A DNA stretch of 14,382 nt from a bacterium Ga0077546. GTDB lineage: Bacteria; Cyanobacteriota; Vampirovibrionia; Obscuribacterales; Obscuribacteraceae. The DNA lies in contig LNEX01000305.1 in NCBI GenBank assembly GCA_001464165.1, positions 1 to 14,382 on the forward strand, given 5' to 3'. Both the position numbers and the translations under genes were made by a program. This document shows positions 1-5,447 of this stretch, piece after piece. A model generated the notes under the pieces. The model was given only the letters and a program-made list of their open reading frames with translations, was not told the DNA's origin and made no database searches. Numbering within the stretch: position 1 is the first letter of the stretch; every line of letters starts with the position of its first letter.

Positions 1-2
1 AT

Positions 3-314
3 CGCTTTGGCTTGGTCGAAGACGCCAATGCTGAGGCGACCTTCTACGTCTCTGGCAGTTCCAGCTCGTTCGATAGCATTTTAAAGAGAATCCATTTTAA
101 AAGGGCCAGTGCAAAACGCCTTGCTACTGGTGAAAAAGCAGTAGGTACTTTGATAAGAGCGCTTTGGTATCTCCGGTTGCCAGAAGCAAACGAAGTTGCG
201 CAAAAGGCAATTGCTAGTTTGTCCGAGAGTGAACAAAAAGAGTTAGTTCAAGCCGCTCCTCTTGTGCCCGGTTGGCTCATGACACAGGTTAGGATTCTTC
301 TCTCTGTAGCTTAG
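3..314 (+). CDS. C-terminal part of a probable DUF6088 / AbiEi-like antitoxin (5' end outside window)
   Basis: The frame is open from the first full codon, so the start lies upstream of the window; a TTG at 12 is unlikely to be the true start. The visible part is about 103 residues. Two stretches recall the C-terminal half of DUF6088/AbiEi-type proteins, which are the antitoxins of type IV toxin-antitoxin pairs: an HFKRASAKRLATGEKAVG segment, then a helical RALWYL...LSESEQKEL...VPGWL tail. In that family the N-terminus is a winged helix that binds DNA, and it would be off-window here. The family match is from memory of its sequence style. No AbiEii-like nucleotidyltransferase toxin follows in this window, so the partner is either upstream, unlinked or lost. 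Confidence 0.5.
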   Translation, partial: RFGLVEDANAEATFYVSGSSSSFDSILKRIHFKRASAKRLATGEKAVGTLIRALWYLRLPEANEVAQKAIASLSESEQKELVQAAPLVPGWLMTQVRILLSVA

Positions 315-320
315 GAGCAA

Positions 321-422
321 ATGCCAAAAGTCTGCCAAAACTTTGACCTAATTCCGCCAAGACTTTGGTTTAGATTGCCTTTGTCGATGACGTTACTAGA
401 GTATTTGAGGCCTGAGCAATGA
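321..422 (+). CDS. possible 33-codon small ORF linking two genes
   Basis: ATG at 321 opens 33 codons ending in TGA at 420-422. An AGGAG sits at 313-317, directly over the stop codon of the preceding gene, though only 3 nt from the ATG, which is tight. The TGA overlaps the ATG of the next gene (ATGA at 419-422), an arrangement typical of translational coupling. The peptide (starts MPKVCQNFDL, ends LRPEQ) has no recognisable domain. Against it, the same stretch holds an imperfect inverted repeat (324-368), and an ORF this short arises easily by chance. It could also be a decayed remnant of a partner gene. Confidence 0.2.
   Translation: MPKVCQNFDLIPPRLWFRLPLSMTLLEYLRPEQ
324..368 (+). repeat. 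imperfect inverted repeat, possible weak terminator
   Basis: CCAAAAGTCT at 324-333 pairs with AGACTTTGG at 360-368, with one bulged A and a 26 nt loop. It sits just after the stop of the edge gene. The following bases (TTTAGATT) are only weakly T-rich, so this would be a poor intrinsic terminator, and the loop is long. It may be incidental. Confidence 0.25.
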
Positions 423-958
423 GTATCAAATTAAAGATTGTTATCTCTTGTGGCGTCATCGTTTGCATTAATCTGGCTGGCCACTCCGGTAATGCTGCTC
501 TTGCTCAGGGCGCTCAATTCGATACGGCTTCGATACTTAGTGCTGCCGCCCAAGGCTTGGGTCTAACAAGTGGCCGTCAGTCTTTGCCGGTTGTATCAAC
601 TGGTTCGGTCGATATTAATAGCTGCGACATGCCATTCTTGCGCAGTGCGGGTGGCTCCGGTGCTTTTCCGGGCAGTTCTGGAAGTGGCTCCGGTGTAAGC
701 GGTAGCTCAGGCGGTCACACTATTACTCCTGCTCCAGCTCTACCCCCAGGCTATGTGGGCATGACTAATACTCACTCGGGCGATTATATGGGTTACATTC
801 CACCTGGTGGCAATCTATATGACTGGTCTCGCGGAGCCTACGGCCTCACCCCCGGCCAAGAGGCAGAAGCTACCTATCTGTGGAGTAGTGGACAGCTGGC
901 TCAGGGTTATAACAGTGGCATGTTCGCTGGCACTGGTATTAGTTTGGGCGGCCCTTAG
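419..958 (+). CDS. small secreted Gly/Ser-rich hypothetical protein
   Basis: 179 aa. The N-terminus (MSIKLKIVISCGVIVCINLA) is a clear signal peptide with likely cleavage near GNAALAQ, so the product is probably exported. The mature part is low in charge. It has a Gly/Ser-rich linker at about residues 78-98, a Pro-rich patch (TPAPALPPG), then a Tyr/Gly-rich C-terminal half. GAGG at 407-410 is 8 nt before the ATG and supports this start. I recognise no family; a surface or matrix protein is a guess. It is convergent with tadA, and the two coding regions overlap by 20 nt at 939-958. Confidence 0.7.
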   Translation: MSIKLKIVISCGVIVCINLAGHSGNAALAQGAQFDTASILSAAAQGLGLTSGRQSLPVVSTGSVDINSCDMPFLRSAGGSGAFPGSSGSGSGVSGSSGGHTITPAPALPPGYVGMTNTHSGDYMGYIPPGGNLYDWSRGAYGLTPGQEAEATYLWSSGQLAQGYNSGMFAGTGISLGGP

Positions 959-1463
959 CAAAGAACTGCTTGAGCAATTCACTGCATTCACTCTCTAATA
1001 TTCCTCCTAGTACTTCTGGAATGGGGTAGGGGCGCTTACCTGTATAGAGATTGAAGGCCGAACCAAGGGCTCCTGAGAGTGGGTCGTAGGCTCCAAAAAC
1101 TACTTTTGATACACGGCTTTGAATAATTGCTTCAGCGCACATTGGGCAGGGCTCTAGGGTCGTATAGAGCACCGTGCCGGGTAGACGCCAGGTGCCTTTT
1201 ATTTCGGCTGCTTGGCGCAGGGCTATTATTTCAGCGTGGGCTGTGGCATCGTTGAGCAGTTCTTTGCGATTTTGACCGGTACAAATTAATGTGCCGTTTT
1301 CGACAATTACAGCTCCGACCGGAATATCTTTGGCTGTTTTGTCAGAATTATCACTAGTTTTCTGATTTTCATTTGTTTTCTGGCTCTTACGTATATTCTG
1401 AGTTTCTTCTGCTGCCTTTAGCGCTAAAAGCATCCATTCTTGGTCAGTTTTGAGAATATCCAT
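939..1463 (-). CDS. tadA: tRNA-specific adenosine deaminase TadA
   Basis: 174 aa from ATG at 1463. TadA deaminates adenosine 34 to inosine in the anticodon of tRNA-Arg(ACG), using a catalytic zinc. The zinc site is complete: HAE at residues 76-78 (His ligand and proton-shuttle Glu) and PCPMC at 105-109 (two Cys ligands). IPVGAVIV (47-54) and GAYDPLSGALGS (124-135) are also typical. An odd feature is a Lys/Asn/Ser/Thr-rich insert at about residues 23-45, between the first helix and IPVGAVIV, where TadA usually has a short GE-V/I loop. The minus frame stays open to 1592, but that extension is not TadA-like, so I start at MDILKTDQEW. There is no clear Shine-Dalgarno, only an A-rich leader. Confidence 0.93.
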   Translation of the reverse strand: MDILKTDQEWMLLALKAAEETQNIRKSQKTNENQKTSDNSDKTAKDIPVGAVIVENGTLICTGQNRKELLNDATAHAEIIALRQAAEIKGTWRLPGTVLYTTLEPCPMCAEAIIQSRVSKVVFGAYDPLSGALGSAFNLYTGKRPYPIPEVLGGILESECSELLKQFFAKGRPN

Positions 1464-1518
1464 AATTATTTTGATTTTTTTTCTGAAAATCTGTCGAGAA
1501 ATTTTGGGCCCAGTATAT

Positions 1519-1722
1519 ATGCGTATGTCAAACAACGGAAGCGCTAAATCAAGAGCAGGGGTGTATCGAGATTTAGACCGCGGAAGCAGCAAGGTCAGGG
1601 GTGTCCCTGCTGAAGAAGCAACCGTTAGGGAAGGAAAGACGCAAACTAGCCAAGCAGGGGTGCACGGCAGTGAGCGGAGCTTAAAAAAGGAGAAGCGCTA
1701 CTTAACCGATTTTTTCTTTTAA
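1519..1722 (+). CDS. probable small basic protein, unknown
   Basis: ATG at 1519 or 1525 gives 67 or 65 aa (MRMSNNGS... or MSNNGS...). The peptide is polar and basic, with a repeated AGV unit (SRAGVYR near the start, SQAGVHG near the end), a KKEKRY stretch and a C-terminal FFF. Codons start overwhelmingly with G or A, as in real genes. TAA is 14 nt before a strong intrinsic terminator. Against a conventional gene, no Shine-Dalgarno is visible, and a TATATA at 1514-1519 could be a -10 box that would put transcription start near the ATG. The alternative is that 1526-1773 is a non-coding RNA. I recognise no family. Confidence 0.45.
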   Translation: MRMSNNGSAKSRAGVYRDLDRGSSKVRGVPAEEATVREGKTQTSQAGVHGSERSLKKEKRYLTDFFF

Positions 1723-1735
1723 TATTCGAACTAAA

Positions 1736-1773
1736 GATGCGAGCGACAAAAAAAGTTGCTCGCATCTTTTTTT
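1736..1773 (+). terminator. strong intrinsic terminator, possibly bidirectional
   Basis: GATGCGAGCGAC (1736-1747), loop of seven A, GTTGCTCGCATC (1755-1766), then seven T. The stem is 12 bp with one G-T wobble. It ends plus-strand transcription from the small gene. Because an A-run precedes the stem, it can also stop the minus-strand arginase-family transcript end-on, although the T-tract in that direction is short. Confidence 0.88.
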
Positions 1774-1774
1774 A

Positions 1775-2686
1775 TTAGAGGTATTTTTTGGTTACGCCCA
1801 GGTCTAAGGCGAAGCGATAGCCAATGAGCTTGTACAGTAGTTTTGCTGCTAAGAAATTAGGAGAGTGCATGCCCTTGATTGGCGATAGTTCGGTGATATC
1901 AGCCGCTACAACGTTTTTGCGAACGCACACCAGCTTAATTACTTCCATCAATTGATACCAGTCAATACCGCCGGGTTCAGGCGCTCCTGTTGCTGGCATC
2001 ATACCGCAATCAAGTGCATCGACTGAAATTGAAAGGTAGACATCGTTGGAAAGGGTATTGATGATTTCGCTTACGTCCCACTTGTTTTGATTTCTTGCCC
2101 AGAAAATGCTGATGTTTGGTTCTTCTTCTTCCATCCAGGCCACTTCTTCCCAGCTGATATTGCGAATACCGACTTGGGTCATTGCCGGATTTGCTAGGGC
2201 TTTGTAGACTTGGAAGCCCACGGAAGCATGGCTATGAGAATTGCCGTCGTACGATGAGCGTAGGTTGCTGTGAGCGGCAATTTGCAAAACTGAAAGATTG
2301 GGATACTTCTCAAGGCAACCCTTTACGCCCCCGAGGGTGAGTGTATGTTCACCACCCAGCAATATGGGGAATTTATCGCTGTGCACGAGGGGTTTGATCA
2401 AGTCGGCCAGGGCGCTAAAAGTATTTTCGCTTTCAGTTGCTGCAGGTTCTAGTTGCACCGAGTCCATTGTATGAATACCGATTTTGAACGGTTCAATCCA
2501 TAGCTCATCATCAAATAATTCTACTTGTTGGCTGGCTTCAAGCATGGCTTTGGGACCATCCTTTGTGCCTTTGCCGTAAGTTGTTGTCGCCTCGTATGGT
2601 ACCGGTACAATCGCTACTCTAGAATTATCTCTACTAGAGTAGTCTTCGGAAAGTCCGAAATAGTTTTTTGAATTGCTTGACGACAT
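1775..2686 (-). CDS. arginase/agmatinase-fold protein with degraded metal site (probable pseudoenzyme)
   Basis: 303 aa, full length for the ureohydrolase family (agmatinase SpeB, arginase), whose active site holds two Mn ions. Fold landmarks are intact: PVPYEATTTYGKGT (29-42), GGEHTLTLGG (111-120), a SHAS block (152-155), TGAPEPGG (233-240) and ADITELSP (262-269). The metal ligands are not. The usual DAHxD reads AAHSN (137-141), and the usual SxDxDxxDP reads SISVDALDC (219-227). Thus ligands equivalent to E. coli SpeB D149, D153 and D230 are A137, N141 and S221; H114, H139 and D223 remain. I confirmed these codons from the DNA. Normal binuclear hydrolysis looks impossible, so a binding, regulatory or altered role is inferred. 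AAGG at 2691-2694 supports the start. The gene lies alone between convergent and divergent neighbours. Confidence 0.88.
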   Translation of the reverse strand: MSSSNSKNYFGLSEDYSSRDNSRVAIVPVPYEATTTYGKGTKDGPKAMLEASQQVELFDDELWIEPFKIGIHTMDSVQLEPAATESENTFSALADLIKPLVHSDKFPILLGGEHTLTLGGVKGCLEKYPNLSVLQIAAHSNLRSSYDGNSHSHASVGFQVYKALANPAMTQVGIRNISWEEVAWMEEEEPNISIFWARNQNKWDVSEIINTLSNDVYLSISVDALDCGMMPATGAPEPGGIDWYQLMEVIKLVCVRKNVVAADITELSPIKGMHSPNFLAAKLLYKLIGYRFALDLGVTKKYL

Positions 2687-2972
2687 TTGACCTTCGCTTT
2701 GGAGCGTGCAAAACGGGTACTGGGATCCGTGAAGAGGGTGCCTGCCAAGGGTTGGCGAGTTCCCGTAAGAAAGTTCAGGTTTTATAGCATTTTATAGATA
2801 CGATTGGCTACAAGTAGCTGCTTTGCAACGCCGCCAACATTGATAACTGCGGCCATCGGGCACGGTAAGGGTCATGCTAGACTTTTGCACTGTGATTTCG
2901 TATCTAAGTTGAAGAAAGACCGCCGTGATTAAACTCAAAAATGCCAACCAAAATTTACTCTTGCGAAAATCC

Positions 2973-3914
2973 ATGAGATTGTCTCGCTTGCTGCATGTGC
3001 TTGCTTCACTTGTCGCTACTTTAATTACAGTGCAGCCCGCCCATGCGCTTTTCTTTGGATATAACCAGCAGGCTGAGGCTTACAAGCAGCAGGGTGAAGC
3101 TGCGCAGGAGGCTCAAAACTATGATATGGCTATTAATTATTTTACTAGCGCCATTAACTGTCTGCCTTACGATGCTGCTCAGAATCTGGCTGATCTTTAC
3201 TATGTGCGCGCCATTGCTACTGACGTCACTGGTCAATATGACAGAGCCACTCGCGACTGGCAGGCCTCCCATGATAATTTTCAAAAGTGTGTGGATCAAG
3301 CCCAATATAATCCTGGCACTAATGTTGCCTACGATAAAGAATACGCCGATGAATTGCAGCGCATGTTGAACTGGCGTGCGACTGAGAATCCCAATACACC
3401 CAACTACATGGAATGTGGCCCCATGAAGCGTTTCGCTGCCCCTTCCAGTATAAGAGTCTATGTTGACACTACTGAGCAGGCTGGCTTTTCTTACGATTTG
3501 CGCTACATGATTTTTCAGGCGATGTATCAATGGTGCAGTTTTTCAGGTTCACCTATTCGCATGGAGCAATGGTCAACAGCTGATGGCGCCCACATAATAG
3601 TGCAGAGAGCCAATGCGCCTGGGCAAATTGGTTTCGGTGCTGGTGGTCAGACCAACAATCAAGATAGTGTAAATGCGGCCGGACAAGACATTATGACCAA
3701 GAGTTTTGTGCGATTGACAAGTCCTGGTTACAATGGCAACAGCATGTCACAGGTGGACAAAAACAAGCTCTACAATTTGGCTTTGCACGAAACTGGGCAT
3801 GCATTAGGGATTGGTGGTCACTCGCCATCAGGATTAGACGTCATGTATTTTAAGGCGCCTCTGCTTAAACTGAGCGATAGAGACAAGGCAACCATGCGCA
3901 TGATGTATCAGTAG
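2973..3914 (+). CDS. secreted TPR plus matrixin-like zinc metalloprotease
   Basis: From ATG 2973 (313 aa) the protein begins with a classic signal peptide, MRLSRLLHVLASLVATLITV, with cleavage after QPAHA. A GTG at 2925 in frame would add 16 residues ahead of it and is less likely, though neither start has a good Shine-Dalgarno. Residues about 33-105 hold two TPR-like helical repeats (AEAYKQQGEAAQEAQNYDMA and the ADLYYVRAIA unit). The C-terminal third is metzincin-like, with HETGHALGIGGHS at 272-284 (His272, Glu273, His276, His283) and a Met-turn DVMYF with Met291. The third His is one residue later than in the standard HExxHxxGxxH. It probably acts outside the cytoplasm and is followed 34 nt later by a co-directional TPR-thioredoxin gene. 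Confidence 0.82.
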   Translation: MRLSRLLHVLASLVATLITVQPAHALFFGYNQQAEAYKQQGEAAQEAQNYDMAINYFTSAINCLPYDAAQNLADLYYVRAIATDVTGQYDRATRDWQASHDNFQKCVDQAQYNPGTNVAYDKEYADELQRMLNWRATENPNTPNYMECGPMKRFAAPSSIRVYVDTTEQAGFSYDLRYMIFQAMYQWCSFSGSPIRMEQWSTADGAHIIVQRANAPGQIGFGAGGQTNNQDSVNAAGQDIMTKSFVRLTSPGYNGNSMSQVDKNKLYNLALHETGHALGIGGHSPSGLDVMYFKAPLLKLSDRDKATMRMMYQ

Positions 3915-3934
3915 TGAAAATTTATCAGTAGTGA
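3906..3934 (+). repeat. tandem 17-bp duplication across a stop codon
   Basis: TATCAGTAGTGA occurs at 3906-3917 and again at 3923-3934, separated by AAATT, giving a period of 17. The first copy carries the last Tyr-Gln codons and the TAG stop of the metalloprotease gene. The second lies in the short gap before the thioredoxin gene and contains the in-frame GTG at 3931. It looks like a replication-slippage duplication. Confidence 0.7.
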
Positions 3935-3938
3935 CTAT

Positions 3939-3942
3939 GAGG
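3939..3942 (+). promoter_or_regulatory. ribosome-binding site that sets the thioredoxin-gene start
   Basis: GAGG at 3939-3942 is 6 nt before ATG 3949. The upstream in-frame GTG 3931 and ATG 3937 have no such site, so ATG 3949 is preferred. Confidence 0.65.
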
Positions 3943-3948
3943 CCGACA

Positions 3949-4695
3949 ATGAAAAGTAGTTTGAGATCTAACTGGAAATTGAGTTTGTCGGCGTGCCTAT
4001 TGGCTGGTTTGGTTCCTTTAGTTGGAATCTCTGTCGCAGTTATTGGGTTCGGTTCATTTGACCCAGCAGCAGCCGTTCCTGACGTCTTTTCTACTGCAAA
4101 AAGTAAGTACGAAAAAAAAGACTATCAGGGCGCCCTCAACGATTTCAAAGCGCTCTCTGCCAAGTACCCAACTAATGTGCTCTGTCATTACTACATGGCC
4201 TTGTGCAATCAATGCTTATCTCGCGTAGGTGAAGCAAAAAAAGAGTACCAGTGGGTAATTGCCAACGATAGAGGCAATCTCTCGAGCCAAGCTACTACTG
4301 GCTTGAATCAGCTCTCTGGCGTTAATAATGGTTCTGGCTCAGGTTCATCGGGCTCTGCCACTGCTGGTGCGTATACTGCTATTGGTTCCTCCGCTGGAAG
4401 ACCGTCAGCTGGTGGACAAATAAAAATGGTGCTTGATTTCTATACGACATGGTGCGGCCCCTGCAAAGAGATGGAGCCTGCTTTTGAGGCAGCCAAAGGT
4501 CGCTACAAGTCGATTACTTTTAAGCGTTATGACGCGGAAGATCCAGCTAATGCGGCTCTGGTGAAACAATTTGCCGTTCGTGCCTATCCTACTATTGTTA
4601 TGATCGATGCCAAAGGCAAAGTGCTTTACAATGAGGCGGGTGGCTTGCCAGACGAAGAATTGGCCAAAACTATTGATCAGGTTAACGGTAAGTAG
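3949..4695 (+). CDS. exported/anchored TPR plus thioredoxin-domain protein
   Basis: 248 aa from ATG 3949. Residues about 11-34 form a hydrophobic signal or anchor segment, so the rest is extracytoplasmic. Residues about 46-122 are TPR-like (AKSKYEKKDYQGALNDFKAL and the following helices). A Gly/Ser/Ala linker spans 123-157, and a thioredoxin fold fills 158-248, with the redox motif WCGPC at 168-172 and the cis-proline in YPT (Pro214). Such proteins reduce or exchange disulfides in exported proteins, and the TPR part probably selects partners. It follows the metalloprotease gene closely and is likely co-transcribed with it. Conserved cysteines in the mature part of that neighbour could make it a client, but this is speculation. 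Confidence 0.88.
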   Translation: MKSSLRSNWKLSLSACLLAGLVPLVGISVAVIGFGSFDPAAAVPDVFSTAKSKYEKKDYQGALNDFKALSAKYPTNVLCHYYMALCNQCLSRVGEAKKEYQWVIANDRGNLSSQATTGLNQLSGVNNGSGSGSSGSATAGAYTAIGSSAGRPSAGGQIKMVLDFYTTWCGPCKEMEPAFEAAKGRYKSITFKRYDAEDPANAALVKQFAVRAYPTIVMIDAKGKVLYNEAGGLPDEELAKTIDQVNGK

Positions 4696-4710
4696 CTGGC
4701 GTTGCCAACT

Positions 4711-5436
4711 TTATGACCAGATCTCTATTGAGTTTAAAAATCGCTCTGTGTCAGAGGAGTTTACTCGAGAGGCTTCACCAGCCGCACCAACTACTACCAT
4801 TTTCTTCTTGGGGTAGTTGCAGTAGATGCGTAGTTTATAGCTTGTTTTGCCGTCTTTCGAGTGTGCCGTAATTTCTCTGCCGCTAAAAAGACCACCTTTT
4901 AAAGCTATGGGCACCTTGCTATCCAAAATGGCTCCCCTGTCTGCAAGCCAACTAGCGCTGAAGGTATCGAGGCTGTTTTGGATTTGAAGCGGCTCTGAAT
5001 TAAAGTTAGAAGAGCGAGCTAGGCTGTTATTACCAGCTGGAGTGGCATTGTTGGAAGAGCCCCACAAAGCTTTTTTGTATTCTATTGGTGCAAAAGTGAC
5101 AGTTGAAGTTTGAATTGACAGCGCCGGTAGTCTGAATTCACTGAGGTAATAGACTTGCTTCGAATCCGCCAGAACGCGGTTTTCTCCGGACTGAAAGGGC
5201 GATATAAACAGTTGCTGAGAATGAGATGGCTGATGGGGTGCGGCTGTTCCTGGAAAAGATGCTTTGCAGTGTCCGTGGGGTAAGGCGAAAACGACCAACG
5301 GTTTACCTTGTAGATTCTCTGCATCAATGCTATCAAAGGCAAATAAACCTTTGTTGAGTGTTGCTGTAATGGTGCTGACATTGAGGCAGGCATAGGCTGT
5401 AATTGCAAGTAATGCAAGCAATACAAATACTTTCAT
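4711..5436 (-). CDS. secreted hypothetical protein, C-terminus like that of its TraB/GumN neighbour
   Basis: 241 aa. MKVFVLLALLAITAYACLNV is a signal peptide; YAC is a weak lipobox at best. I recognise no family by name. The C-terminal part (about 185-241) reads as alternating strands and ends in KKMVVVGAAGE...DTERFLNSIEIW. This matches the pattern of RRLYLVGGQGS...LFSQFENSLEII in the adjacent TraB/GumN protein, and of PsbP/DUF1795-like secreted domains (strand, short loop, then a helix with F-x-N-S-hydrophobic-E-I). The start is fixed by AGGTGG just upstream. That site contains the TAG stop of the preceding gene, so the pair is probably translationally coupled. It converges with the thioredoxin gene, leaving a 15 nt gap. 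Confidence 0.75.
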   Translation of the reverse strand: MKVFVLLALLAITAYACLNVSTITATLNKGLFAFDSIDAENLQGKPLVVFALPHGHCKASFPGTAAPHQPSHSQQLFISPFQSGENRVLADSKQVYYLSEFRLPALSIQTSTVTFAPIEYKKALWGSSNNATPAGNNSLARSSNFNSEPLQIQNSLDTFSASWLADRGAILDSKVPIALKGGLFSGREITAHSKDGKTSYKLRIYCNYPKKKMVVVGAAGEASRVNSSDTERFLNSIEIWS

Positions 5437-5439
5437 TTC

Positions 5440-5447
5440 GCCACCTA
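5440..5447 (-). promoter_or_regulatory. ribosome-binding site overlapping a stop codon
   Basis: Read on the minus strand, the TAG stop of the TraB/GumN gene (5447-5445) runs directly into GTGG, forming TAGGTGG just before the ATG at 5436. Ribosomes finishing the first gene sit on the Shine-Dalgarno of the second. Confidence 0.6.

Noticed and set aside
1464..1592. 43-residue N-terminal extension of TadA
   Set aside because: It is unlike any TadA N-terminus and overlaps the divergent small gene; the start at 1463 gives a normal protein.
1575..1625. Signal recognition particle RNA (pieces GGAAGCAGC and GGTCAGG beside tadA, as in some Firmicutes)
   Set aside because: The two conserved pieces are in the wrong order for SRP domain IV, no closing CC-GGAA-GG hairpin joins them, and the stretch reads better as coding sequence.
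2792..2974. 60 aa minus-strand ORF with a hydrophobic N-terminus and Cys-rich end
   Set aside because: Its start codon overlaps the start of the metalloprotease gene on the other strand and there is no ribosome-binding site. It remains possible but unsupported.
3021..3530. 169 aa minus-strand ORF inside the metalloprotease gene
   Set aside because: It lies fully opposite a gene with signal peptide, TPR and zinc motif; no start signals.
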